The notes: a model not told the origin generated them from the letters alone. DNA of 64,000 nt from CAIXSC01 sp046349855 (GCA_046349855.1 JAXMBM010000027.1:1-64000); one strand, 5' to 3'; positions 1 to 11,879 are shown, counted from the stretch's first letter. Numbers and translations are program-made.

Positions 1-164
1 CGAGCGTTGGGATTCTCCAGCACTGAATCCTGCGCCGTGGCAGTCCGGAAGGACGGGGTGGGAAACGCGCACAGGGCAAGCGCCACCACGCTCCAGGCGG
101 TGGACAGCACCAGGAAACGACCACTGACTTGCGGCCGGGGCGCCGCGACGACTAGTCTGCACAT
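1..164 (-). CDS. N-terminus of an exported protein, cut by the window edge
   Basis: Reading the minus strand from the ATG at 164 gives about 54 residues with an N-terminal basic stretch, then a hydrophobic core (FLVLSTAWSVVALALCAF) and an Ala-rich, cleavable-looking end (TATAQ). This is a typical Sec signal peptide. The remainder lies outside the window, so no function can be given. The gene is divergent from apbE, with 75 nt between the two starts, so the short gap must hold both promoters unless apbE is expressed otherwise. The start codon choice is an inference from the signal-peptide shape. Confidence 0.55.
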   Translation of the reverse strand, partial: MCRLVVAAPRPQVSGRFLVLSTAWSVVALALCAFPTPSFRTATAQDSVLENPNA

Positions 165-239
165 GGAAACAGGGTCCTCGGGGTCTTTCGTCAGTCCGCA
201 GCAGCCGCCTCTCACCGAACCGCCAACTGCCAAACTGCC

Positions 240-1241
240 ATGCTCTGGTTTTTGCCGATCGTCCTGGCCGTCCCCGCCGCCGAACCCGCTTTGCAGCGCT
301 ATCAGGCGACCGAGATCCACATGGGGACGTCGTTTACGATCGCATTGTACGCCGCCGACGAACCCCATGCCACTCGGGCACTGGCGGCCGCCTTCGCCCG
401 CATCCGAGCGCTCGACCAGACACTCACCGATTACGACGACGCCAGCGAACTCAGCCGTCTCAGCGCGGTCTCGCCCACCTCCCAACCGGTGCCGGTGAGC
501 GAGGATCTGGGGCTGGCGTTGGCAGCGGCCGACCGGTTCAGTCGGCTGAGCGACGGGGCGTTCGACATCACGGTCGGACCGCTGACGCGCCTCTGGCGCC
601 GCTCCCGCCGGCAGCGCGAGTTGCCGACCGCCGAGCGCTTGGCGGCGGCTCGCGCGGCGGTCGGGTACCAGCACCTGCGATTGCATCCCGAGACGCGGTC
701 GGTCGAGTTGCTGCGACCGCAGATGCGGCTGGACATGGGAGGTATCGGCCAGGGGTTCGCCGCCGACGCCGCACTGGACGTCCTGCGCCGCGAGGGAATC
801 ACGCGCGCGATCGTCAACGCCAGCGGCGACCTGCGTGCCGGGGATCCTCCGCCGGATGCCGCAGGCTGGAAAGTCGGCATCGCTCCGTTGAATCCGCAGG
901 CTCCTCCCAGTCGGTTTCTGCTGCTGTCCCGGGCTGCGGTCTCCACGTCAGGCGATGCGTTTCAGTTCGTCGAGATTGCCGGACGGCGCTACGCGCACAT
1001 CGTGGACCCGCGGACGGGGCTGGGGATCACGGACCGGTCAAGCGTGACGATCGTGGCGCCGGATTGCACGACGGCCGATGCCCTGGCCACCGCAGTCTGC
1101 GTGCTCGGCCCGCGAGCAGGGATCGAACTGGTGGAGAAGCTGCCGCAAGTGGGGGCATTGGTGGTTCGCGAGGGTGCCGACGGCACAGTCGAAACGCATG
1201 TCTCGCAACGGTTCGCCGAACTCGCTCCCTCCCCGCCTTGA
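240..1241 (+). CDS. apbE: FAD:protein FMN transferase, ApbE family
   Basis: ApbE transfers FMN from FAD to a Thr or Ser of target flavoproteins such as the Nqr/Rnf subunits, on the outer face of the cytoplasmic membrane, and needs Mg2+. The 333-residue product has the usual length. It begins with a short hydrophobic leader (MLWFLPIVLAVPAAEP), then shows the family landmarks in order: MGTSFTI near residue 30, DYDDASELSRL near 65, FDITVGPL near 112, LDMGGIGQGFAAD near 165 (the FAD-binding glycine-rich stretch), VNASGDLRAGD near 195, and the C-terminal HIVDPRTG plus ADALATAVCVLG segment with acidic metal ligands. No lipobox Cys is visible, so it is probably periplasmic or membrane-anchored by the uncleaved leader. 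No flavoprotein target is encoded nearby. Confidence 0.93.
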   Translation: MLWFLPIVLAVPAAEPALQRYQATEIHMGTSFTIALYAADEPHATRALAAAFARIRALDQTLTDYDDASELSRLSAVSPTSQPVPVSEDLGLALAAADRFSRLSDGAFDITVGPLTRLWRRSRRQRELPTAERLAAARAAVGYQHLRLHPETRSVELLRPQMRLDMGGIGQGFAADAALDVLRREGITRAIVNASGDLRAGDPPPDAAGWKVGIAPLNPQAPPSRFLLLSRAAVSTSGDAFQFVEIAGRRYAHIVDPRTGLGITDRSSVTIVAPDCTTADALATAVCVLGPRAGIELVEKLPQVGALVVREGADGTVETHVSQRFAELAPSPP

Positions 1242-1287
1242 ACCGCCGCCTGGGCGACCCCGCGGGAAAATCGCCACCCGCCGGCGC

Positions 1288-1317
1288 TCGACAATGGCTT
1301 GACGCATCCCCTAGAAT
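1288..1317 (+). promoter_or_regulatory. Candidate sigma70-type promoter for the CxxC secreted protein
   Basis: TCGACA (1288-1293) and TAGAAT (1312-1317) each match the housekeeping -35 and -10 consensus at five of six positions and are separated by 18 nt. They lie about 65 nt ahead of the ATG at 1383, whose AAGGAG ribosome site is at 1371-1376. Prediction by eye only. Confidence 0.35.
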
Positions 1318-1382
1318 GTGCCGACCGTGCGGGGGTGACCCCGTGGACGAATTGGATTCTTTACCCACCGAAGGAGTTATCG

Positions 1383-1943
1383 ATGAAGAAGTTTGTCGCC
1401 GCAACCGCGGTCGCGATCCTCGCCCTGGCGGGCGTGGCGCTGGCCGTCGAACCTGTGAAGTCCGGTCTGCCCGTCGGCCAGAGCGTCGGGGCGTTCAACG
1501 TCAAGGATTGCACCGGCCCGAATCAGGGGCGCACCCTGTGCTACCGTTGCCAGTACGGCAACCGTCCCGTCGTCGCTGTCTTTACTCGCCGCACCGGCGC
1601 CGACCTGTCGGAACTGGTGAAGGGGCTGGATGAAGCGGTCGGCAAGAACAAGGACAAGGAACTGAAGGCTTTCGTCGTCTACCTGACGGACGATCCGGAC
1701 GCTGCGGAACCGAAGCTGAAGGAAATGGCGGCGTCGGACAAGATCAGCCCGAACGTGCCGCTGACCGTATTCCAGACCAGCGAAGGTCCGGACAACTATG
1801 AAATCGCCAAGTCGGCCGACGTGACCGTGCTGGTGTGGAACAAGTCGAAGGTGCAGGCGAACGCGGCCTTCGGCAAGGGCCAGAAGCTGTCGGCGGAAGA
1901 CATCAGCAAGGTGCTGGCCGCCACGAGCCAGGCGCTGAAGTAA
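1383..1943 (+). CDS. Secreted thioredoxin-fold-like protein with a CxxC motif
   Basis: The 186-residue product starts with a clear signal peptide (MKKFVAATAVAILALAGVALA). The mature part has a CYRC motif near residue 56 followed by a hydrophobic strand (RPVVAVFTRR), and then alternating strands and helices ending in a KVLAATSQALK tail. This layout resembles a thioredoxin-like fold in which the CxxC pair could be redox active. The upstream ATG-less extension is discarded because AAGGAG sits 7 nt before the ATG at 1383. The gene is alone between apbE and a strong terminator at 2051, so it is probably monocistronic. I recognise it as a planctomycete-type conserved exported protein but know no assigned reaction. 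Confidence 0.7.
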   Translation: MKKFVAATAVAILALAGVALAVEPVKSGLPVGQSVGAFNVKDCTGPNQGRTLCYRCQYGNRPVVAVFTRRTGADLSELVKGLDEAVGKNKDKELKAFVVYLTDDPDAAEPKLKEMAASDKISPNVPLTVFQTSEGPDNYEIAKSADVTVLVWNKSKVQANAAFGKGQKLSAEDISKVLAATSQALK

Positions 1944-2050
1944 CTCGCTCCCGTCCACCGCCGCAACCGCGGCTGGAGGAGCTGTCAATCAAGGGGTGCG
2001 TGGGTGCGGTCGACGGTTGTTCGCGTACCCCTGGCCTCGCACGGGAACCA

Positions 2051-2087
2051 CCCGCCGCGGACTTGTTCCGCGGCGGGTTCTTTTTTT
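2051..2087 (+). terminator. Rho-independent terminator
   Basis: A perfect 10-bp GC-rich stem (CCCGCCGCGG at 2051-2060 pairing with 2068-2077), a 7-nt loop and a T-rich run (TTCTTTTTTT, 2078-2087). It closes the transcript of the CxxC secreted protein that ends 107 nt earlier and insulates the next plus-strand gene. The 260-nt gap 1944-2203 holds nothing else that I can support. Confidence 0.9.
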
Positions 2088-2203
2088 GTCCCGGCCACTT
2101 CGGTCGCCTCCCCGCGTGCTGGTTCGGGTAGCGCGGCGGGGGACAACCCATTCCGTTCTCTCGGTGCCATCCGCTCTCTTCGTGACATTCGAGGTCGCGC
2201 CGC

Positions 2204-3358
2204 ATGACGTTCCCCCGTGCGCTTGTCCGATTCCTGGGAAGCTGGCTGGTGCTGGCTCTGTTTCTTCCTCTGCCGCTCCAGGCAGCGGACCATCTGCTGT
2301 TTGTCACCTGGGACGGGTTCCGCTGGCAGGAGCTGTTTGGCGGAGCCGATGAGACGCTGCTCAACAAGGAGTTGGGTGGCGTCACCGACGTCGGCGCTCT
2401 GCGTCAGGCCTTCTGGCGCGAGACGCCCGAACAGCGCCGCGAGGTCCTGCTTCCCTTTCTCTGGACGGTCCTGGCCAAAGAGGGGCAGCTGTTCGGCGAT
2501 CCGACGCGGCGAGCGGCCGCGCGCATCACCAATGGACTCAAGTTCTCCTATCCCGGATACAACGAGATGTTCGTCGGGTTCGCCGACCCGCGCATCCGCA
2601 GCAACGACAAGTTTCCCAATCCAAACATCAATGTGTTCGAGTACCTGCAGCGGCGAGGCGAGTTCAGCGGGCGCGTGGCCGCCTTCGCCACCTGGGACGT
2701 GATCGAATTCATCTTGAACCGCGAACGCAGCGGGCTGACGGTCCTGACGGGGTGGCAGCCGATCGTCGACGACCCACTCACGCCCGGACAGGTTCAGGTA
2801 AACCAGCTGGTGGCCGAACTGCCGCGACTGTGGCGCGGCAACGTATTCGACACCGTGACCTACCGCGCCGCCCGCGAGCATCTGCTGCGGCACCGGCCCC
2901 GCGTCCTGTATCTCGGTCTGGGCGAGACTGATGAATGGGCCCATTCCCGCCGCTACGACCTGTACCTGGAAGCGGCTCAGCGCGGCGACCGGTATCTGCG
3001 CGAGCTCTGGGAATTACTGCAGAGCCTGCCTGAATACCGCGGCCGGACGCATCTGGTGATCACGACCGATCATGGCCGGGGAGCAGGACGGGAGTGGACC
3101 GATCACGGCGCCAAGACGGTGGGGGCCGAGTACATCTGGCTGGGGATGCTCGGACCGGAGGTACCGCCGCGGGGAGTCCGCGCCGACATCGAGATCACCC
3201 AGTCGCAGGTGGCCGCCACTCTCGCCACGCTGGTGGGGGTCGACTTCACCGCGGCCACTCCCCAGGTCGCTCCGCCGATCGCGTTCCGCGAAGCAGCGGT
3301 CACTCCGCCGCCCGGGGATCGCGAAACCGGTAGCCCACGCCCCGCACCGTCTCGATGA
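2204..3358 (+). CDS. Secreted alkaline-phosphatase-superfamily hydrolase
   Basis: The 384-residue product begins with a signal peptide ending LPLQAAD. The mature protein opens with LLFVTWDGFRWQELF, which carries the first metal-binding Asp of the alkaline phosphatase/phosphodiesterase superfamily. KFSYPGYNEM near residue 110 sits where the nucleophilic Ser/Thr is expected, GETDEWAH near 245 and ITTDHGRG near 287 supply the later metal ligands, and a final WTDHGAKT repeats the Asp-His pattern. Phosphatase, phosphodiesterase or sulfatase activity cannot be told apart from sequence. Its last 59 bases overlap phoB in the opposite orientation, and with phoR-phoU-phoB next door a role in phosphate acquisition is a reasonable inference. 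No recognisable Pho box was found upstream. Confidence 0.8.
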   Translation: MTFPRALVRFLGSWLVLALFLPLPLQAADHLLFVTWDGFRWQELFGGADETLLNKELGGVTDVGALRQAFWRETPEQRREVLLPFLWTVLAKEGQLFGDPTRRAAARITNGLKFSYPGYNEMFVGFADPRIRSNDKFPNPNINVFEYLQRRGEFSGRVAAFATWDVIEFILNRERSGLTVLTGWQPIVDDPLTPGQVQVNQLVAELPRLWRGNVFDTVTYRAAREHLLRHRPRVLYLGLGETDEWAHSRRYDLYLEAAQRGDRYLRELWELLQSLPEYRGRTHLVITTDHGRGAGREWTDHGAKTVGAEYIWLGMLGPEVPPRGVRADIEITQSQVAATLATLVGVDFTAATPQVAPPIAFREAAVTPPPGDRETGSPRPAPSR

Positions 3359-3998
3359 GGTCGGCCTGCTCCTGCAGCTTGCGCCGCAGCGAGCGGATAT
3401 GAACGTCGATGGTCCGTTCGAGCACCATCGTGTCTTCGCCCAGCGCCGCATCGATCAGTTCCGCCCGCTGGAAGACGCGTCCCGGCTGGCGAATGAGCGT
3501 ATCGAGCAACCGGAATTCGCTCAGCGTCAACGGCACCGGCTGACCGTCGAGCGTCACGCGGTGGCGCAGTCGATCGACGGTCACGCCGTGGCAGGCGATC
3601 GTATCTTCGGACTGCGGATCGAACTGTCGGCGGCGGCGCAGCGCCTTGATCCGCTCCAGCAGCACCTTGACGCTGAACGGCTTGGTTACGTAGTCGTCGG
3701 CTCCCAGCGAGAAGCCGATCAGCTGATCGGTCTCTTCGGCTTTCGCGGTCAGCATCATGATGACCACGTCGCGTGTGGCCGGGTCGGCGCGGAGCCGCTT
3801 GCAGACTTCCTGGCCGTCGAGCACGGGGAGCATCAGATCGAGCACGACCACGTCGGGCGTGCGGAGCTGGGCCTGATTGAGGCCATCCTGGCCGTCGTAG
3901 GCGACATGCACGTCATAGCCAGCGTTCTTGAGGTTGTATGCCAGGACCTCGGCCAGGGAACGGTCATCTTCGACAATCAGGATCTTCGCGGGCGGCAT
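3300..3998 (-). CDS. phoB: Phosphate regulon response regulator
   Basis: OmpR/PhoB-type regulator of 232 residues. The receiver domain (residues 4-120) has the acidic pair in ILIVEDD, the phosphoacceptor Asp54 in VVVLDLMLP, and the conserved Lys in YVTKPFS. The winged-helix DNA-binding domain (about 135-228) ends with VRGVGYRF. A longer reading frame exists upstream, but residues 1-63 of it are low-complexity and the receiver fold starts exactly at the ATG at 3998. It follows phoU by 59 nt in a phoR-phoU-phoB order, which together with PhoU supports PhoB rather than a generic OmpR regulator. Its 3' end overlaps the convergent phosphatase-like gene by 59 bp, so the two transcripts are antisense to each other there. 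Confidence 0.93.
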   Translation of the reverse strand: MPPAKILIVEDDRSLAEVLAYNLKNAGYDVHVAYDGQDGLNQAQLRTPDVVVLDLMLPVLDGQEVCKRLRADPATRDVVIMMLTAKAEETDQLIGFSLGADDYVTKPFSVKVLLERIKALRRRRQFDPQSEDTIACHGVTVDRLRHRVTLDGQPVPLTLSEFRLLDTLIRQPGRVFQRAELIDAALGEDTMVLERTIDVHIRSLRRKLQEQADLIETVRGVGYRFRDPRAAE

Positions 3999-4057
3999 GG
4001 CGTTCCCAGGATCAGGAGGAGACCGGCCTCGGGGAGCAAGCCGGCCGTCGAGCGGGT

Positions 4058-4729
4058 TCAGCGTCGGTCGGCGGCAGCCGATTTGGTATGGCGCACGATC
4101 TCGCCTTCCACCAGGTAAATCACATCCTCGGCAATGTTCGTGGCGTGGTCGGCAATCCGTTCCACGTGCCGCGTGGCGGAGAAGCAATGCAGCGCCGCAG
4201 GCACGTGCCCCGAATCGTGCTGCATCAACGCCTGCAGCTCTTCAATGATGTCCCGGTTGTGCTGATCGACGTCATCGTCCAGGCGCAGCAGACGGCGGGC
4301 CGCCTGGGCGTCCGAGTTGACGAAGGCATCCATCGCTCCGCGAACCATCTGCGTCGCCAGCGCGACCATCCGTCCCAGCAGTTCGGGAATGGGAAAGTCG
4401 GGATCGTCGCAGATCGCCTCGGCCCGCTCGGCAATGCTCACCGCCAGATCGGCGATCCGCTCCAGGTCGTTGTTCACCTTGAGCACGCAGGCGATACGTC
4501 GCAGGTCGGCCGCCACCGGCTGATGCAGCGCCAGAATCTTGAGACACTCTTCCTCGATCTGCACTTCGGCCTGGTCGACTTCCGCGTCCGCGGAGATCAC
4601 TTCGGCTGCCAGGTCGTCCCGGCGTTCGGCCAGCGCTCGCGTCGCCTTGTCGATCATCTCCTCGGTCATGGCCGAGAGGGCCAGGACGTGGCGATGGAGC
4701 TGTTCCATGTCGCGCTGTAGGTGCTTCAT
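4058..4729 (-). CDS. phoU: Phosphate signalling protein PhoU
   Basis: The 223-residue, all-helical protein carries the two symmetrical PhoU repeats with their metal-binding signatures, NNDLERIADLAVSIAE in the first half and TRHVERIADHATNIAEDV in the second. PhoU couples the Pst transporter to PhoR and keeps the kinase off when phosphate is plentiful. It lies 51 nt after phoR and 59 nt before phoB on the same strand. A GGAAGGAT ribosome site precedes the ATG at 4729. No pstSCAB genes are in the window. Confidence 0.95.
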   Translation of the reverse strand: MKHLQRDMEQLHRHVLALSAMTEEMIDKATRALAERRDDLAAEVISADAEVDQAEVQIEEECLKILALHQPVAADLRRIACVLKVNNDLERIADLAVSIAERAEAICDDPDFPIPELLGRMVALATQMVRGAMDAFVNSDAQAARRLLRLDDDVDQHNRDIIEELQALMQHDSGHVPAALHCFSATRHVERIADHATNIAEDVIYLVEGEIVRHTKSAAADRR

Positions 4730-4780
4730 TGTGGCCCATCCTTCCGCGATGGGTTGTAAACCTGCCGTGTGAAGAAACGG

Positions 4781-6619
4781 TTAAGAATCCGTGAACTTGC
4801 CGCCTGCCGCCTCCGTGGGCTCGAAAACCGGCAGCACGACACGAAAAGTACTCCCCTGCCGCGGCTGGCTGTCGATGCCCACGCTGCCGCCGAAAGCCTG
4901 TGCCAGATGCTTCACGATCGCCAGTCCCAACCCGGTGCCGCCCAGTTCGCGGGAGCGTGCCTTGTCGACCCGATAAAAGCGTTCGAACACGCGTGCCTGG
5001 TGCTGGCGGGCGATGCCGATTCCCGTGTCCTGAACCTCCAGGGTGGCCCAGGGTCCCTGGCGGTTCCAGCGGACGGTGACGCGGCCGCCGAGCGGCGTGT
5101 ACTTGATGGCGTTATCGATGAGGTTGTTGAGGATCGTGCGGAGTCCTTCTTCGTCGGCGCGGACGGCAACGGCAAAAGGCGGGGGTTCGCAGGTCAGAGC
5201 CACCTGGCGGGCCGCCGCTGGCGCAGCATGGGCGGCCAGGCAACCGTCCACCACACTCTGTACGGGCACCGAAGTGATCTCGAACGCCTGCTGCCCCGAT
5301 TCGACTCGCGCCAGGTGCAGCAGGTCAATGATCAGCTGGTGCAGCCGTTCGGCCTGTTCCTCGATCCGTCCCACGAACACCAGGTTGTTGTCGGCATCGT
5401 GGATGGCGCCCATGCGCAGCGTTTCGGCGTAGGCTTTGATGGACGACAGGGGGGTTTTGAGTTCGTGAGAGACGTTGGCCACGAAGTCGCGGCGGAGATT
5501 CTCCAGCCGCCGCAGTTCGCTGATGTCGTGCAGCACCATCATCACTCCGGGCGCCGGCGTTCCGGGGAGCCGTGTCGCGCGCAGCGTCAGGGTACGGCGC
5601 ACGCTCCCCGCCGTCTCGAATTCCTTGACTGACGCCCGGCCCGACGGATAGGTCTCGAGGAAAGCGTCGCGCAGGGCGCGCAGCCGGGTCACTTCCCACA
5701 GCCGCTTGCCGGTGAAATCGCCGTCACCCAGTTCCAGCAGCTGGCGGGCGGCGTCGTTGGCCAGCACGATCCGTTCTTCGGCGTCGAGCGCCAACACGCC
5801 CTCCTCCATGCTCGCCATCATTCCCGCCAACCGGTCGTTGTTGTTCTGCAGCTGCAGCCAGCGTTCCGCCAGCGTTTCCTGCATCTGATGAAAGGCGCGC
5901 GCCAGCACCCCCACTTCTCCGCGGGCTTCGACGGTGTCGGGCTGCAGCGTCGCCTCGCTGGCGAACTGGGCCACGCTGCGCGTCAGCCGCTCGAGCGGTC
6001 GGACCACGCGTCGCACGACCATGTAGGTCAGCAGGGTGGACAGCGCGAGGACGGCGCCGCCGAGCAGCAGGGCCAGGTTCTGCAGCTTGACGACCTGCGC
6101 GCGCACCGTCTGCACTTCGGCGGCCACACGCACGAAGCCCACGATCTGCCGATCCCGCTCCACCCGCAGCGCCAGATAGACGAACGGGACTCCGACAGTG
6201 GCACTCGAACGGCGATCGATCCCCGCGGCGGGTCCCGCAGCCGCTCGCAATAGTTCGGGCCGCTGGGCATGGTTCTCCATCCGCCGCGGATCCTCGTGCG
6301 AATCGGCCAGCACCGTGCCGTCGGCTGCGAGAATCGTGAACCGTGTCCGCGTTTTTTCGGACATTTCCCGCACCCACTGCTGCAGCGAATCGCGGTGGCC
6401 GGCGTCGAGCTGTTCCTGGGCGAGGGTCTGCAGGACCACGGCCGTATCGTGGAGGCGTTCCTCGACGCGTGCCAGCACGAACGGCTCAACTCCCCAGGCC
6501 AGCAGCAGGACGAAGGCCACTGCCAGCAGGGCATTGCAGCCCACGCACAGCAGGAACACCTTCCAGAATAATCGCGACGAACTGATGCGAACCGTCACCC
6601 CGACCGCCCCCCGGACCAT
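4781..6619 (-). CDS. phoR: Phosphate regulon sensor histidine kinase
   Basis: About 612 residues. The N-terminus has one membrane segment (FLLCVGCNALLAVAFVLLLAWG), then an extracytoplasmic region, a second membrane segment near residue 190 (ALLLGGAVLALSTLLTYMVV), a HAMP-like linker, a PAS domain near 270-370, a HisKA domain with the phosphoacceptor His in NVSHELKTPLSS near residue 384, and the ATPase domain with NNLIDNAIKYT, DTGIGI and GGTGLGLAIVKH. This is the PhoR architecture with a periplasmic sensor. The ATG at 6619 lies two bases after the gluQ stop and lacks a good ribosome site, so translational coupling is likely; a GTG at 6598 is an alternative. The longer frame upstream is gluQ antisense-frame noise and is not used. 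Confidence 0.92.
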   Translation of the reverse strand: MVRGAVGVTVRISSSRLFWKVFLLCVGCNALLAVAFVLLLAWGVEPFVLARVEERLHDTAVVLQTLAQEQLDAGHRDSLQQWVREMSEKTRTRFTILAADGTVLADSHEDPRRMENHAQRPELLRAAAGPAAGIDRRSSATVGVPFVYLALRVERDRQIVGFVRVAAEVQTVRAQVVKLQNLALLLGGAVLALSTLLTYMVVRRVVRPLERLTRSVAQFASEATLQPDTVEARGEVGVLARAFHQMQETLAERWLQLQNNNDRLAGMMASMEEGVLALDAEERIVLANDAARQLLELGDGDFTGKRLWEVTRLRALRDAFLETYPSGRASVKEFETAGSVRRTLTLRATRLPGTPAPGVMMVLHDISELRRLENLRRDFVANVSHELKTPLSSIKAYAETLRMGAIHDADNNLVFVGRIEEQAERLHQLIIDLLHLARVESGQQAFEITSVPVQSVVDGCLAAHAAPAAARQVALTCEPPPFAVAVRADEEGLRTILNNLIDNAIKYTPLGGRVTVRWNRQGPWATLEVQDTGIGIARQHQARVFERFYRVDKARSRELGGTGLGLAIVKHLAQAFGGSVGIDSQPRQGSTFRVVLPVFEPTEAAGGKFTDS

Positions 6620-6621
6620 CG

Positions 6622-7662
6622 TCAACTTTTGGCGCCGAGCCACCGCAGCGCGGCCGCCTGATCGCAAACGATACGCTCGCGGGGCACTTTCGACCACGCG
6701 AACCGACTCGTCAAGTCGGCCGGACGCCACTCCTCGCCTGGCCTTCCCAGCCCGCTCCAACTGGCCAGCAGCCCGACCAGACGCTCCGCGGGTATGCCCG
6801 CAGCGCGAAACGTGGCGATCCGCGTATCCCCATGCCGCTTGGCCAGTCGCCGGCCGTCCGGCCCGACCACCAGCGGCACGTGCCAGAAGCGCGGGGGATC
6901 CCAACCGAGCGCTGCGTACAGCGCCAGTTGCCGTGGAGTCGATGACAGCAGGTCGTCTCCGCGCACCACCTCGCTGATCCGCATGGCGTGGTCGTCCACC
7001 ACGACCGCCAGCTGGTAGGCAGCGGTCCCGGTCCCCTTGAGCACGACAAAATCGCCGGAACTGGTCGGCAGCGCCCATTCCTGAGCTCCACAGCAACCAT
7101 CGACGAAACGGAGCGGCGCGTCAGGCACCTGAAAGCGCCAGGCCACCGGCCGCACTTCACCGGCATCGCCGGGAGTGTCATCGAACGGTCCGGCGACTTT
7201 CGCCGGACCTGCCGGGAGGCGTCTGCGGCATGTTCCCGGGTACGGCGGCCCCTCGTCCCCAGCGTGCGGCGCCGATGCGGCCCGCTCGATATCGCTCCGG
7301 GAACAGCGACACGGATAGACCTGACCGTCGGCGTTCAACTGTTCCCATGCCGCCGCATAAAGTGCCTGCCGCTCGGTCTGCACGTAAGGTCCCACGGGGC
7401 CGCCTCGATCCGGCCCTTCGTCCCAGTCCAGACCGAGCCAGCGCAGGTCTTCGATCACTCCTGCCACCGTGCTCGGCTTCACACGTGGCCCATCCAGATC
7501 CTCGATCCGCAGCACCACCGTGCCGCCCTGAGAGCGGCAGGAGAGCCACGCCAGCAGAAACGTCCGCGCGTTCCCCAGATGGAGCGCTCCCGTGGGAGAA
7601 GGGGCCAGCCGCCCGCGGATCTGGGGAGCGGCGGCGCGAGCAGTTTCAGGGAGTTCGTTCAT
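6622..7662 (-). CDS. gluQ: Glutamyl-Q tRNA(Asp) synthetase
   Basis: A 346-residue truncated glutamyl-tRNA synthetase homologue lacking the anticodon-binding domain, as in YadB/GluQRS, which glutamylates queuosine at position 34 of tRNA(Asp). Seen in sequence: the class I catalytic start RGRLAPSPTGALHLGN, LRIEDLD, and the zinc-binding region CRCSRSDI with a later YPGTCR, and LAKRHGD in place of KMSKS. The ATG at 7662 (MNELPET) is preferred to the TTG at 7683, because the family fold begins right after it. phoR starts two bases after its stop, so the two are almost certainly co-transcribed, although no functional link is known. Confidence 0.9.
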   Translation of the reverse strand: MNELPETARAAAPQIRGRLAPSPTGALHLGNARTFLLAWLSCRSQGGTVVLRIEDLDGPRVKPSTVAGVIEDLRWLGLDWDEGPDRGGPVGPYVQTERQALYAAAWEQLNADGQVYPCRCSRSDIERAASAPHAGDEGPPYPGTCRRRLPAGPAKVAGPFDDTPGDAGEVRPVAWRFQVPDAPLRFVDGCCGAQEWALPTSSGDFVVLKGTGTAAYQLAVVVDDHAMRISEVVRGDDLLSSTPRQLALYAALGWDPPRFWHVPLVVGPDGRRLAKRHGDTRIATFRAAGIPAERLVGLLASWSGLGRPGEEWRPADLTSRFAWSKVPRERIVCDQAAALRWLGAKS

Positions 7663-7870
7663 CTGCGGTCGCGGAAGGATCAAGCATTGGCTTCCTGGTT
7701 CGGCCTATTCTATCGGCTGCGTCAGCCGCCCGCGCGCCGGCCTGCGGCTCGTGATCGCGGGTCCGGCACCTCGCTTGGGGGGAACCGGCAAAGTTCTCCT
7801 GGGTTCCGGGGGAATGATTGACGGGCGGGTGCGCAGTCGTTTTAATCAAGGGCCGTTAATGGGAGTTGAA

Positions 7871-7886
7871 CGGTCGGTGCCGACCG
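7871..7886. repeat. Perfect inverted repeat in the gluQ / cytochrome divergent gap
   Basis: Two 7-bp arms, CGGTCGG and CCGACCG, flank a TG centre. The site sits 68 nt ahead of the small CxxCH gene at 7954 in the 291-nt gap 7663-7953 between divergent starts. It could be an operator or an mRNA hairpin. Nothing else in that gap is supported. Confidence 0.4.
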
Positions 7887-7953
7887 GCGCCGAACAACTT
7901 GCCAGTCGTTTTTTTCCGGATTGTTTGACAACACGATCGATGGAGAACCAGGA

Positions 7954-8301
7954 ATGACGCGGATCGCGAAGGGGTTGGTTTGTGCGCTCGCCGTGCTGTT
8001 TGTCGGCTCGCTGCTGGTGGATCGGGCTGCGGCTCGTCCGCAGTACTGCAAGGAATTCATCGAGCACTACAAGGGCGTGAAGGAAGCGGCCGCGACGAAG
8101 TGCGGTATCTGCCATCCGGGCCAGGAAAAGAAGGAGAAGAACAACTACGGCACCTGCCTCAGCAGCCTGCTGGCCAAGAACGAGAAGGACCCGGCCAAGA
8201 TTAAGGAAGCGCTGGAGAAGGCGGAAGGCGCCAAGAGCGCGGTGGAAGGCAAGACCTTCGGCGACCTGCTGAAGGACGGCAAGCTCCCCGGCTCGAAGTA
8301 G
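7954..8301 (+). CDS. Small exported protein with one CxxCH motif
   Basis: The 115-residue protein has a signal peptide (MTRIAKGLVCALAVLFVGSLL...RAAA) and a Lys/Glu-rich mature region. CGICHPG near residue 50 is a CxxCH motif, the covalent haem c attachment signature, but there is no obvious downstream Met ligand, and other Cys residues flank it (QYCKEF, YGTCLSS). It may be a small c-type cytochrome or a disulfide/metal-binding protein. The ATG at 7954 is used because GGAG lies 9 nt before it; an upstream in-frame ATG at 7921 would put 11 polar residues ahead of the signal peptide. It is followed by a strong terminator and seems monocistronic. Confidence 0.7.
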   Translation: MTRIAKGLVCALAVLFVGSLLVDRAAARPQYCKEFIEHYKGVKEAAATKCGICHPGQEKKEKNNYGTCLSSLLAKNEKDPAKIKEALEKAEGAKSAVEGKTFGDLLKDGKLPGSK

Positions 8302-8400
8302 TCACGAGCGGCCCAGCGCCGCCAGGATCGTCGCCCAGCGCTGCCAGCATCGTAGGGCAGCGTCTGGTTTGTCGACGGTCCCCGCTGACAACGCACGCCG

Positions 8401-8436
8401 GCGAACGCAGGAGACTTCTTCTGCGTTCGCTTTTTT
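8401..8436 (+). terminator. Rho-independent terminator
   Basis: A perfect 10-bp stem (GCGAACGCAG at 8401-8410 with 8421-8430), a 10-nt loop and six T. It ends the transcript of the CxxCH gene. The rest of the 317-nt gap 8302-8618 holds an imperfect direct repeat of GCCCAGCGC(C/T)GCCAG(G/C)ATCG at about 8311-8352 and the carB leader, in which I see no clear PyrR or arginine-type control element. Confidence 0.88.
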
Positions 8437-8618
8437 ATGCGCGCGGGGTCGACCGGCGGCGCCGCGGGAGCGACGAGTCTGCGCGCCCCGTTGCCGGGTT
8501 GGGGACTGCGTGGTAATTTCGGGAAATTTTGAACGGGAGGCGCGGCTTGCTCCTTCCGTGTACCTCCCGCGCGAGGCGGAATCGACGTTCCCGCCGACTC
8601 TCACAGGAAATCCTCAGC

Positions 8619-11879
<3,261 letters not shown>

